DNA of 48,950 bases from Candidatus Epulonipiscioides gigas (lineage in GTDB: Bacteria > Bacillota > Clostridia > Lachnospirales > Cellulosilyticaceae). Position 1 is the stretch's first letter. Every line of letters starts with the position of its first letter. The notes beneath the pieces were generated by a model. The model saw nothing but the letters and a program-made list of their open reading frames with translations, made no database searches and was not told the DNA's origin. Shown here one piece after another: positions 8,522 through 17,197 of this stretch. Position numbers and translations under genes: made by a program. The stretch covers positions 1-48,950 of the forward strand of contig LJHE01000010.1 in NCBI GenBank assembly GCA_001983555.1. Direction: 5' to 3'.

Positions 8522-10376
8522 TTTTTTTGTTAAACAATTTAATGCGAGCAAACTATCAAAATATATAGAAAAAATATGCCGAGCATTTTCTCATATATGG
8601 GTAAGTAGTACATTTAATAGTATTATATTTATTACTCTATTAAAGCTAGATATTGAAAATAGCATAATTGGGACTATATTTCGATTTCCATTTGTTATAT
8701 TGGAGAACTTTTCTCAAAGAATTAACCAAAAAATTGTACACCAAAGCATTATATTACCGTATATTAAAGAATATCTATATATAATAATGCGGATTAATTC
8801 TAGCTTAATAGGCAGTTTCTTGCTCATAGTATCATTTTATGTACTTGCTACATCGGGTATAAATATATACTGTCTCTTGATTTTATTGATATCAATAGGT
8901 TTAATATTAGCTAAGATAGATATCATTGAGTTAATTGCTCAGAGCTCTATATTTAAACTTTTATTTAAAATGGCAGATTTTGAAATAGTACAAATAGACT
9001 ATAAGACAAATAATAAACATGCTTTAACTTATGGCTTCTCAATAGGAACCATATGTATAATACTTATGGCATTTGTGGGTAATTTATTGGGATTAGCAAT
9101 GATTATAGGTTTCACAATAGCCAGTGTGGTATTTTTAAATCCAGTATATGGATTATATTTATTGGTACTTTCTGCTCCAATATTTGAGACAAAACTAATA
9201 TTAGGATTAACCATATTAATAATATTATCTACAATTGCAAGAAATGTACTAACTTTACCAAGTAATACAATGCTGTTTAAATCAAATATATCAGAAGGTA
9301 CAAAACGAGAATATTCAATAAAATATCACTGGAAATTAGATGATATAGGAATTATATTAATAGGACTTTTAATAATGTATTTTTTAAGTTCAATATTTTC
9401 TTTTAAAAAAGTAGAAAGTCTTACAATTTGGGTAATTTATGTAATATTCATTGGATTTTATATAATTGGAATACAACTTTTGGAAAATAGAGCAATTATT
9501 TTAAGATGCATTAAGCTTTTTGTAATTTCTGGAGTATTTGTTTCTTTCTATGGACTTTTACAATATCAATTTGGCTGGGGAATAATGCAAAATTGGATAG
9601 ATCCATCAGTTTTTGCAATTACAGACCGAGCATATTCTACTCTTGAAAATCCAAATATATTAGGGGTATATCTCATATTGTCGTTTATGATGGCCATTGG
9701 AGTGTTGCTAACTAGAAAAACAAAAATTACATTATTATTTTATACAGGCATAGTTGCTCTTATGGCACTTTGTCTAGGAGCAACATATTCAAGAGGATGC
9801 TGGTTAGGACTATTGATAGCTCTTGCAATATTTATTACCTTCTACAATGGAAAACTTTGGGGACTTGCAATTATAGCACTATTACTTGCTCCATTTATTT
9901 TACCAGATAATATATTAATAAGATTTTTGAGCATAGGAAATATGGATGATACATCTACTGCTATTCGTGTAAAAATATGGCTTTCGTCTTTGGAAATGGG
10001 CAGCGATTTTGCTCTAACAGGAGCAGGACTTGGAACAGCATCATACGGATATTTATATCCTTTTTATACGTATTATTATATTCCTGCTCAACATTCACAT
10101 AATGCATTTTTTCAAATATTTATAGAAGGTGGAATTATTGGATTTATATTATTTATATTTACTATATGGCGAGTAATAAAGCATCTTGCTCTTTGCTTTA
10201 ATAAAGAAAAACTGAGCGAAAGTGGAGTAATTGCTCTAACCATTATGTGTGGAATAATCGGATTTTTAGTACAATGCATGTTTGATTATCCATTTTATAA
10301 CTATAGAATAGTATTAATATTTTGGTTGTTTATCACTTTAGGTGTTACATTAGCAAAAAGGAGTGAGCTATATTAA
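8511..10376 (+). CDS. O-antigen ligase/polymerase-type membrane protein (Wzy_C/WaaL)
   Basis: The 621-residue polytopic membrane protein has the O-antigen ligase domain in its C-terminal two thirds. Visible family features are ENPNILGVYLILSFM, ATYSRGCWLGL (the conserved Arg-containing loop), and a large outside loop with GAGLGTASYGYLYPF...QHSHNAFFQIFIEGGIIGF. The first 190 residues are a less conserved hydrophobic region with a cytoplasmic start, longer than in most relatives. Members polymerise or ligate undecaprenyl-linked glycans on the outer membrane face. The start at 8511 overlaps murJ by 11 bases and has AAAGGA upstream. In the cluster it would polymerise the exported repeat unit or hand it on to an acceptor. 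Confidence 0.85.
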   Translation: MENNFFVKQFNASKLSKYIEKICRAFSHIWVSSTFNSIIFITLLKLDIENSIIGTIFRFPFVILENFSQRINQKIVHQSIILPYIKEYLYIIMRINSSLIGSFLLIVSFYVLATSGINIYCLLILLISIGLILAKIDIIELIAQSSIFKLLFKMADFEIVQIDYKTNNKHALTYGFSIGTICIILMAFVGNLLGLAMIIGFTIASVVFLNPVYGLYLLVLSAPIFETKLILGLTILIILSTIARNVLTLPSNTMLFKSNISEGTKREYSIKYHWKLDDIGIILIGLLIMYFLSSIFSFKKVESLTIWVIYVIFIGFYIIGIQLLENRAIILRCIKLFVISGVFVSFYGLLQYQFGWGIMQNWIDPSVFAITDRAYSTLENPNILGVYLILSFMMAIGVLLTRKTKITLLFYTGIVALMALCLGATYSRGCWLGLLIALAIFITFYNGKLWGLAIIALLLAPFILPDNILIRFLSIGNMDDTSTAIRVKIWLSSLEMGSDFALTGAGLGTASYGYLYPFYTYYYIPAQHSHNAFFQIFIEGGIIGFILFIFTIWRVIKHLALCFNKEKLSESGVIALTIMCGIIGFLVQCMFDYPFYNYRIVLIFWLFITLGVTLAKRSELY

Positions 10377-11469
10377 AGTACTACATGTATGCAGTGACAC
10401 TAATATAGGTGGAGCTGGAAAATATCTATTAAATTTATATAAAACAAAATCACAAGACATAGATTTATATTTTCTTTTACCAAAGCACAGCCAATTGACT
10501 TCACTTCTTGTCAACGAAAATGCAAAAGTAATTGAGTTAGATATAGCTCCAAATAAGAGCATGTCTATTAAAGATATATATATTATCTCAAAACTGTTGA
10601 AAAAATTGAGACCTGATATAGTGCATACACATGCAAATTTAACAGCTCGAATATGTGCAAAGCTTACCAATATTGGTAAAATTATTTATACACGACACTA
10701 TGTTCAAACAAATACCAAACCTTTAAATAAAATTAAAAAATTTTTAAATAATTTTCTTTGTGATGGTGTAATAGGTGTGACACAAGAAATAAAAGAAATT
10801 TTATTAAATATGGGAATTGATAATAATAAAATTAAAATTATAGAAAATGGTGTCTTACCAATAGAAAAGCACATAAATACAGAAAGTATAAAGAATAAAC
10901 TAAACATCTTACCTGATAAAAAAGTGGTTACAATTTTATCAAGATTATCTCCTGAAAAAGGAATTGATCGATTTATCGAAATAGTAGCAGAGCTCAATAA
11001 AACAAACAATAATGTTGTTGCTCTAATTGCAGGAGCAGGAAGAGAAGAAACCCATCTTAATGCTTTGATACAAGAATTAGGACTTGATACAGATAAAATT
11101 AAAATGCTTGGGTTTATACAAAATGTATCAGATATACTAAATATAACAGATGTTATTTTAAATACATCTACTACAGAAGCAAAAAGCCTTTCAATACTTG
11201 AGGCTATGAGTCTTGGGATACCTGCTATTGTATCACACGTTGGTGGCAATCCGTCATTAGTTGAAGATAATGAAAATGGCTTTGTTGTTGAACAGCACGA
11301 TATAACCGGCTTTGTGGATAAAATTAATTTATTATTATCCGATAAACATTTATACGATAAAATGAGCTCAAAATCATCTGAAAAATTTTCAAAAAATTAT
11401 AATGCTCAAAAAATGACCAATCAAACTGAATTATTTTATATAAATATTTTGAAAAAAAAGGAGCGTTAA
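10372..11469 (+). CDS. Glycosyltransferase family 4, probably starting at a rare ATT codon
   Basis: This GT-B glycosyltransferase of about 365 residues starts with KVLHVCSDTNIGGAGKYLL, has VHTHANLTAR in the acceptor half, and SRLSPEKGIDRF, LIAGAGREE and the Glu-x7-Glu motif EAKSLSILE followed by GIPAIVSHVGGNPSLVED in the donor half. No ATG is available near the start. The GTG at 10363 overlaps the AAGGAG ribosome site itself. The ATT at 10372 is eight bases downstream of that site, overlaps the previous stop as ATTAA, and sits exactly where relatives have Met-Lys-Val-Leu. I therefore place the start there; it is an inference. The gene is part of the continuous wall-polymer unit. Confidence 0.85.
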   Translation: MKVLHVCSDTNIGGAGKYLLNLYKTKSQDIDLYFLLPKHSQLTSLLVNENAKVIELDIAPNKSMSIKDIYIISKLLKKLRPDIVHTHANLTARICAKLTNIGKIIYTRHYVQTNTKPLNKIKKFLNNFLCDGVIGVTQEIKEILLNMGIDNNKIKIIENGVLPIEKHINTESIKNKLNILPDKKVVTILSRLSPEKGIDRFIEIVAELNKTNNNVVALIAGAGREETHLNALIQELGLDTDKIKMLGFIQNVSDILNITDVILNTSTTEAKSLSILEAMSLGIPAIVSHVGGNPSLVEDNENGFVVEQHDITGFVDKINLLLSDKHLYDKMSSKSSEKFSKNYNAQKMTNQTELFYINILKKKER

Positions 11470-11470
11470 C

Positions 11471-11935
11471 TTGAAAAAGTTTAATATAATAGATTTTGTT
11501 ATAATTAGTTGTATATTGTTCGTATTAATTATTGGTGTAACGATACTTAATCGTGGACCAATTGACCTTTTTCCTGATAAAGTTAAAATAGAACTTCTTG
11601 CTGAAATAGCTGCGCAAGATAAATATATTCTTGAAAAAATTGGTAATGATGAGATTTATTTAAGTGTGGATAATATAAATGAAGCTCAAATAACTGATGT
11701 AAAATTAGAACCTACTCAAATTTTAGTATTTGACAAAAATATTGAAGCTTACAAAATGGTAGATAGTATATCAGGTAAATATAATGCATATCTTACAATC
11801 CAAATGGAAGCAATTGATACTGACAAACATTTTTTGGTTGGTGATACACAAATAAAAGTTGGAGCTCCTATTTTCATTAAGTCTAAAGAATATAATACAA
11901 AGGCTTATATTTTGGAAATGGAGGTCATTCAATGA
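11471..11935 (+). CDS. DUF4330-type membrane-anchored protein
   Basis: The 154-residue protein has one N-terminal membrane helix (about 7-26) and an extracytoplasmic beta-rich domain with GAPIFIKSKEY near the end, matching the DUF4330 family from memory. Its function is unknown. The start is TTG, seven bases after AAAAAGGAG; there is no alternative. It overlaps the next gene as ATGA, and the two encode related proteins, so they may be a duplicated pair acting together in the membrane. Such pairs occur in clostridial polysaccharide clusters, which suggests an accessory role in polymer export or assembly. Confidence 0.65.
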   Translation: MKKFNIIDFVIISCILFVLIIGVTILNRGPIDLFPDKVKIELLAEIAAQDKYILEKIGNDEIYLSVDNINEAQITDVKLEPTQILVFDKNIEAYKMVDSISGKYNAYLTIQMEAIDTDKHFLVGDTQIKVGAPIFIKSKEYNTKAYILEMEVIQ

Positions 11936-12411
11936 AAATAAAATTTAAGCACAATATAGTAGATATTTTTGTTGTCATAATGGTTATTGCTTTTATAATT
12001 GGAGTAATCATTAGAATGTTTTCTACTGATGGTGGAGTGCAAAAAGTAAATACTCCAAAAACTATAGAGTATACAGTAGTAATTAGAGATGTCAGAGATT
12101 ATACCACTAATGCATTAGCAAAAGGTGGCACTGCGTATAAAAGCAGTGGTGAAATTATGGGTACAATAGTAGATGTATGGGCACAACCTTTTACAAATAT
12201 TGAGGTATTAAATGATGGTACTCAATACAAAAGAGATGTTCCAAATAAATATGAAACATATATCAAAATTAGAACCGAAGGCCGTGAAAGTGATATGCTC
12301 TTGATTGGAAGTTGCGGTACAGAACTATATCTCGGAGCACATATAGGTTGGTACACCAAATGGGTTAATGTTGCGAGCTCACAAATTGTAGCTATAGATA
12401 TAATCGAGTAA
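11932..12411 (+). CDS. DUF4330-type membrane-anchored protein (second copy)
   Basis: The 159-residue protein has a short cytoplasmic start (KIKFKHN), one membrane helix at about 10-27 and an outside domain. It carries GEIMGTIVDVW, YKRDVPNKYETYIKI and LYLGAHIGWYTKW, the conserved end of DUF4330 proteins. It is clearly related in plan to the preceding gene, with which it overlaps by four bases (ATGA), implying coupled translation in fixed ratio. Function is unknown; location points to wall-polymer assembly. Confidence 0.65.
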   Translation: MKIKFKHNIVDIFVVIMVIAFIIGVIIRMFSTDGGVQKVNTPKTIEYTVVIRDVRDYTTNALAKGGTAYKSSGEIMGTIVDVWAQPFTNIEVLNDGTQYKRDVPNKYETYIKIRTEGRESDMLLIGSCGTELYLGAHIGWYTKWVNVASSQIVAIDIIE

Positions 12412-12509
12412 AAATAAAAAATAATTATCTAGTAACAAAAAATGCGTAATGTGTAATTCATTCTTATGAACCAAACTTTGCTCACAAGACTTACAGAATG
12501 GAGAAAATT

Positions 12510-13850
12510 ATGAAAAAAATTATTATTTCATTAATATTAATTATGACATGCGTATTGACTGTTGCTAGAATAGTTGATGAAGCAGATAACAAAAATGTGC
12601 AAATAGGAGTTAGATATGAAGATATGCTTTTGATATCTCAACAAGAGCATAAAGAAATATCTGAAGTTTTAAAAGAATTTCAAAAGCTCGGAATAACCAG
12701 CATAACTGTAGACGAAAAATATCTTGATACGCTTCAATCTTTAGATTTAAATATAATACCTATTATAAGAGAAAAACCTATTATTGATGGTAATTTTTCG
12801 TATATATTTTTTGAAGAAGATTTTCAAGAAGACTGGGCAAAGCAATATGGAGCAAGTTTAGTAGATTTTTATACCAAAATAGATAATCCATTAGATGTCC
12901 CATATGCAAGGTTTTATACAGATGAAAAAGTTCCAACTATTTCCACTCCAAATAGAGTAGATCGATATGAACTTGCTTTAAAAGAAAGAACTAATAGAAT
13001 ATTTATCTTTATATTAGATGAAAATGGAATAAATGCTTTAAAAAATGATATATTAACATTTATCACTAATATCACACAATCTGGATATATTGTTTCAAAA
13101 GCAGATATTCATGAGCTAAAAGCAATATTTATTAAACACAAAATAATAATTTATTTTTTACAAGCAGTTGCTCTAGGACTTGCTATATTTTTCCCATGTT
13201 ATGCTATTTATCGATATGCATATCATCAAAGAGATTATTGGTTAATATCTTTTTTAAAAATTACAACTACAACAACTGTAGGAGCAATTATAATAAGTTC
13301 TTTTGTAAGCTTTGAAAATTTTAGATTAGGAATAGATATATTTCGAGGTGTGAAAATTGCATATATAATTCCTATAATATTTGTAGCTATTCTATTTAAG
13401 CTTAAAAATATTGAAAAAAGCCATATTATGGCTAAGATATTATCTTATTTAAAAGGGAATTGGTTGAAAGTAGTGATTTATTTGATTATAATGATTTTGA
13501 TAATATACTTTATTATAACAAGAACAGGAAATGCACAAATCACAGAAATAGAAAAGACCCTTAGACAATCTTTTAATTCTTTATTTGGAATTAGACCTAG
13601 AGCTAAAGAATTTATAATAGGTCATCCATTTTTAATTCTAGCACTTTATCGCAAGAAAGTTCAATTTCCTTTTATTGTGTTTGGTACAATAGGTCAAGTG
13701 TCTATTATAAATACATTTATGCATTTACACACGCCTTTTGTAGTTTCTCTTATAAGGACATTTATAGGGATGATTTTAGGGATTTTGCTAGGAATAATTT
13801 TAATACTAATTTTTAGGGTGATAAACCAATGGACAAAAAAACACGAATAG
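12510..13850 (+). CDS. DUF5693-type polytopic membrane protein
   Basis: The product has about 446 residues. It begins with a signal-like helix (2-20), continues with about 190 outside residues containing EVLKEFQKLGITSITVDE, and ends in seven or so membrane helices (from about 210 to the end), with GHPFLILALYRKK between them. This matches the DUF5693 family, which is regularly found just upstream of csaB in clostridia. Function is unknown. I choose the ATG at 12510, since the upstream ATG at 12498 is itself part of the GGAG ribosome site. The end overlaps csaB by 22 bases. Probable role: membrane partner in pyruvylated wall-polymer synthesis. Confidence 0.7.
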   Translation: MKKIIISLILIMTCVLTVARIVDEADNKNVQIGVRYEDMLLISQQEHKEISEVLKEFQKLGITSITVDEKYLDTLQSLDLNIIPIIREKPIIDGNFSYIFFEEDFQEDWAKQYGASLVDFYTKIDNPLDVPYARFYTDEKVPTISTPNRVDRYELALKERTNRIFIFILDENGINALKNDILTFITNITQSGYIVSKADIHELKAIFIKHKIIIYFLQAVALGLAIFFPCYAIYRYAYHQRDYWLISFLKITTTTTVGAIIISSFVSFENFRLGIDIFRGVKIAYIIPIIFVAILFKLKNIEKSHIMAKILSYLKGNWLKVVIYLIIMILIIYFIITRTGNAQITEIEKTLRQSFNSLFGIRPRAKEFIIGHPFLILALYRKKVQFPFIVFGTIGQVSIINTFMHLHTPFVVSLIRTFIGMILGILLGIILILIFRVINQWTKKHE

Positions 13851-14896
13851 TAATATCTGGCTATTATGGATTTGATAATATGGGTGATGAAGCAATTCTT
13901 TTTGCTATGATAAATATGTTGCGTGCAAATATAAAAAATATAGAAATAATTGTGCTTTCTAATAACCCACAGGCTACAAAAACTGCGTATAATGTTAAGG
14001 CCGTAAACCGTTTTAGCCCTATATGTATTATTAGTGCTATAAAAAAATGTGATCTCTTAATTAGTGGTGGAGGAAGTTTGCTCCAAGATGTTACAAGCCT
14101 AAAAACAATTCCTTATTATCTTTCAATTGTTCAAATAGCTATTTTCTTTGGAAAAAAAATAGTATTTTACTCTCAAGGAATAGGTCCAGTAAATAAATAT
14201 GCAAACAGATATCTTATTAAGAAAATAGCAAATAAAGTAAATTATATCTTCGTAAGAGATAATAAATCTAAACAACTTTTAAAAAAAATTGGAGTTAAAA
14301 CTGAAATTGAAGTTTCTCCTGATCCTGTTTTTGCCTTAAAATTAGATAACAATTTAAATCAAAAAATAAAAAAAGAATTTCAGTATAAAAAAAACATTGG
14401 AATATATATAAGACCTTGGAAAAATCAAAATCAAATTGTAAATACAATTTCTGAAGCTGCTCAATATTTAATAAATCAAAATTATCAAATATATCTAGTA
14501 TGTATGCAGCCTAGTCAAGATATTCAAATTGCAAGGCAAGTTATCAAAAAAGTAAATAATTCATCCATAAAAATTATAGAAAAATCACTTACAATTAATG
14601 AAACTTTAAGTTATACTGCAAACTTTGATTTTATAATAGGAATGCGTCTTCATAGTCTAATTATGGCCATTATAACAAAAACTCCTATGATAGCCTTATC
14701 ATATGACCCAAAAGTGGAAAACATAATGAATGAAATGCATATAGAACATCAAATTAGAATTGAAGAAATATCTTTTGAACTGCTCAAGCCTCAAATAGAC
14801 TACATTATTCAAAATCTAAGTCTTGAAAAAAAGAAATTTATTGACATTGAAAATATTCAAAAACCTATTCACTATATTAAAAAATTATTGTTATAA
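13829..14896 (+). CDS. csaB: Polysaccharide pyruvyl transferase CsaB
   Basis: CsaB adds a pyruvate ketal from phosphoenolpyruvate to the secondary wall polysaccharide. That group is what SLH-domain S-layer proteins bind. The 355-residue protein shows the family signatures: SGYYGFDNMGDEAIL at the N-terminus, LISGGGSLLQD, YSQGIGPV, VSPDPVF and the C-terminal FIIGMRLHSLIMA. The gene overlaps the DUF5693 gene by 22 bases, so they are co-expressed. Its presence predicts SLH-domain surface proteins elsewhere in the genome; none is in the window. Confidence 0.9.
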   Translation: MDKKTRIVISGYYGFDNMGDEAILFAMINMLRANIKNIEIIVLSNNPQATKTAYNVKAVNRFSPICIISAIKKCDLLISGGGSLLQDVTSLKTIPYYLSIVQIAIFFGKKIVFYSQGIGPVNKYANRYLIKKIANKVNYIFVRDNKSKQLLKKIGVKTEIEVSPDPVFALKLDNNLNQKIKKEFQYKKNIGIYIRPWKNQNQIVNTISEAAQYLINQNYQIYLVCMQPSQDIQIARQVIKKVNNSSIKIIEKSLTINETLSYTANFDFIIGMRLHSLIMAIITKTPMIALSYDPKVENIMNEMHIEHQIRIEEISFELLKPQIDYIIQNLSLEKKKFIDIENIQKPIHYIKKLLL

Positions 14897-14899
14897 TAC

Positions 14900-14923
14900 T
14901 TATGAGCTGATTTTAGCTCATAA
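14900..14923. other. Perfect hairpin between csaB and tagA
   Basis: A 9-bp perfect stem TTATGAGCT / AGCTCATAA closes a six-base loop directly after the csaB stop. No T-run follows on the plus strand, so it is not a standard terminator. It may protect or tune the mRNA between csaB and tagA. Confidence 0.5.
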
Positions 14924-14961
14924 GGTGGCATTATTCGTCGCATAAAAACTGGAGGAAATAC

Positions 14962-15696
14962 ATGAGAAAACAAATCGATATATTAGGAGTACCAGTAGAT
15001 AATATTACAATGAAACAAGCAAATTTTGTGACAAATAAATTTTTGAAAAAATCAAAACGATTACGCCTTATTTGTACACCAAATCCTGAAATGATTATGT
15101 GTGCTACTGAAAATGAAAAACTTTTAAAAATTTTAAATACAGCTGATATGGTTATTCCAGATGGTATAGGAGTTGTAATAGCTTCAAAAATTTTAAAAGG
15201 TCCTTCTTTAAAAGAACGTGTAGCAGGGTATGACCTTATTCAAAATCTCATGAAACATGGTCATAATAAATTTTATTTTTTAGGTGGTAAACCTGGTGTT
15301 GCTAAACTAGCAGCTATAAGAATGAAAAAAAAATATAAAAATATTGAAGTAGTAGGATATAGAAATGGATATTTTAAAGAAAAAGAAAAAAGAAAAATTA
15401 TTAAAGAAATCAATAAATCAGGAGCTAATATTTTGTTGGTAGGTCTAGGGTCTCCAAAGCAAGAATATTTCATATCAGATAATAGAAAACATTTAAAGCG
15501 TATTAAGGTTGCTATAGGTGTTGGGGGAAGTTTTGATGTTATGGCTGGAAAAGTAAAAAGAGCTCCTAATATATTCAGAAAATTAGGACTTGAATGGTTC
15601 TACAGACTCATTACTGAACCTCACCGTGCAAAAAGGATGTTAAAACTTCCCATTTTTTTACTTACAATCATTCGTGCAACATTATATCACAAATAA
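14962..15696 (+). CDS. tagA: WecG/TagA/CpsF-family glycosyltransferase
   Basis: The 244-residue GT26 enzyme resembles TagA, which adds N-acetylmannosamine to undecaprenyl-PP-GlcNAc to start teichoic-acid-type linkage units. Family motifs are TPNPEMIM (with the conserved Asn), IPDGIGVV (catalytic Asp region), FLGGKPGVA, VGLGSPKQE and the C-terminal basic tail EPHRAKRMLKLP that contacts membrane lipid. Length is standard. The ATG follows GGAGG. It closes the cluster and would make the linkage unit on which the GT4 enzymes build the polymer. The donor sugar is assumed from the family. Confidence 0.88.
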   Translation: MRKQIDILGVPVDNITMKQANFVTNKFLKKSKRLRLICTPNPEMIMCATENEKLLKILNTADMVIPDGIGVVIASKILKGPSLKERVAGYDLIQNLMKHGHNKFYFLGGKPGVAKLAAIRMKKKYKNIEVVGYRNGYFKEKEKRKIIKEINKSGANILLVGLGSPKQEYFISDNRKHLKRIKVAIGVGGSFDVMAGKVKRAPNIFRKLGLEWFYRLITEPHRAKRMLKLPIFLLTIIRATLYHK

Positions 15697-16032
15697 TAAT
15701 ACAGTCTGTATAAAATATATTTATTAAATTTATTTTAATTTATAAATATGTACTAAAAAATAAAGATTTTTCTAATTTTTACCTTTTGATTACAGAGAGT
15801 ATAAATAAAATATTTATATAATATCACCCTAAATTTTTATAAAATATAAAAAAATTTAATTCATTCCTCTTTTTAGCTCTATATCATAGAAAAATTTACT
15901 ACAAAATTTTTAGGCATATATATTTTTTACCAAAAAAGCATATTCTTTTTCATAAAAAAAGCGAATAGAAAATTTTTTTAATAAGTGTTATAGTTGTATT
16001 ATCAATATTTAAAGATTAGGGAGGAATTTATA
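15697..16032. other. AT-rich intergenic region without genes
   Basis: These 336 bases between tagA and the MsmK-type ATPase are extremely AT-rich. I see no ORF with a ribosome site, no strong terminator after tagA and no convincing TTGACA/TATAAT pair. The promoter of the ATPase gene must lie here, perhaps near TATTAT at about 15990-16000, but I cannot place it with confidence. Confidence 0.6.
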
Positions 16033-17145
16033 ATGGCAGGACTTAGTTTAAAAAATATTTATAAGGTATATCAAAATGGTTTTACAGCAGTTAAGGATTT
16101 CAGTCTTGAAATAGCAGACAAAGAATTCGTTATCTTCGTTGGACCTTCTGGTTGTGGAAAATCAACAACTCTTCGTATGATTGCAGGACTTGAAGAGATT
16201 TCAGACGGAGAATTGTACATCGGAACAAAGCAATGTAACGACGTTGCTCCAAAAGATCGTGACATTGCAATGGTTTTCCAAAATTATGCTCTATATCCAC
16301 ATATGACAGTTTATGATAATATGGCATTTGGACTAAAACTTAGAAAAACTCCAAAAGCAGAAATTGATAAGAGAGTTCGTGAAGCTGCTAGAATTCTTGA
16401 TATTGAAGCTCAATTAGATAAAAAGCCAAAAGCTCTATCTGGTGGACAAAGACAAAGGGTTGCAATGGGTCGTGCGATTGTTCGTGAGCCAAAAGTTTTC
16501 CTTATGGACGAACCTTTATCAAATCTTGATGCAAAACTTCGTGTTCAAATGAGAACAGAAATTTCAAAACTTCACCAAAAACTTAAAACCACTTTTATCT
16601 ATGTTACACATGACCAGGTTGAGGCGATGACACTTGGAACACGTATCGTTGTTATGAAAGATGGTATTATTAAGCAAGTAGATACTCCAGGTACTCTTTA
16701 TTCAAAGCCTAATAATCTATTTGTTGCTGGATTTATTGGTTCTCCTCAAATGAACTTTATCGATGTTGTTCTTAACAAAGAAGGCGACGATTATGTTTTA
16801 ACTTTTGGAAAATCTAAAGTAGTTTTACCTGCATCAAAAACATCTAAACTTGAGCCTTATCTTGAAAAAACTATAGTTCTTGGTATTCGTCCTGAGCATA
16901 CTGCAGACATGGATACTGTTAATGAGTATGAAATTGATAAATATGCTGAAGTTAAAGCACAAGTTGAGGTTACTGAGCAATTAGGTTCTGAAACATTCCT
17001 ATATATGGTTTGTGAAGGCGTAAATATGACAGGTAGAGTTGATCCAACTTGTAAAGCAGAGCCTGGAAGCACTGTAAAACTTGGCTTTGACAAAGAGAAA
17101 ATTCATTTATTTGACCCTGAAACTGAACTTACAATTACTAACTAA
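16033..17145 (+). CDS. ugpC: Carbohydrate ABC transporter ATP-binding protein (MsmK/UgpC/MalK type)
   Basis: The 370-residue ATPase powers sugar-import ABC transporters of the CUT1 class. Walker A is GPSGCGKS (37-44), the Q-loop [10 protein letters not shown] (81-90), the signature LSGGQ (135-139) and Walker B FLMDEP (156-161); a C-terminal TOBE regulatory domain contains GIRPEH. No permease or binding-protein genes are next to it. Stand-alone MsmK proteins typically serve several sugar transporters, so it could energise import of oligosaccharides such as those used by the GH117 locus. This link is inference. The start at 16033 follows GGGAGG; the longer upstream frame has no ribosome site. 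Confidence 0.92.
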   Translation: MAGLSLKNIYKVYQNGFTAVKDFSLEIADKEFVIFVGPSGCGKSTTLRMIAGLEEISDGELYIGTKQCNDVAPKDRDIAMVFQNYALYPHMTVYDNMAFGLKLRKTPKAEIDKRVREAARILDIEAQLDKKPKALSGGQRQRVAMGRAIVREPKVFLMDEPLSNLDAKLRVQMRTEISKLHQKLKTTFIYVTHDQVEAMTLGTRIVVMKDGIIKQVDTPGTLYSKPNNLFVAGFIGSPQMNFIDVVLNKEGDDYVLTFGKSKVVLPASKTSKLEPYLEKTIVLGIRPEHTADMDTVNEYEIDKYAEVKAQVEVTEQLGSETFLYMVCEGVNMTGRVDPTCKAEPGSTVKLGFDKEKIHLFDPETELTITN

Positions 17146-17159
17146 TCTTTATTTAGAAG

Positions 17160-17194
17160 CTGTTACACTATTTTAAATAGTGTAACAGTTTTTT
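17160..17194 (+). terminator. Intrinsic terminator after the MsmK/UgpC gene
   Basis: CTGTTACACTATT pairs perfectly with AATAGTGTAACAG around a tiny loop and is followed by TTTTTT. On the opposite strand no T-run follows, so it serves the plus-strand gene. Confidence 0.9.
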
Positions 17195-17197
17195 AGT

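Noticed and set aside
10363-10371. GTG start for the second GT4 gene
   Set aside because: The GTG overlaps the AAGGAG ribosome site, so it cannot be used with it.
14900-14923. Terminator after csaB
   Set aside because: The stem is perfect but no T-run follows on either strand, and tagA continues in the same direction.
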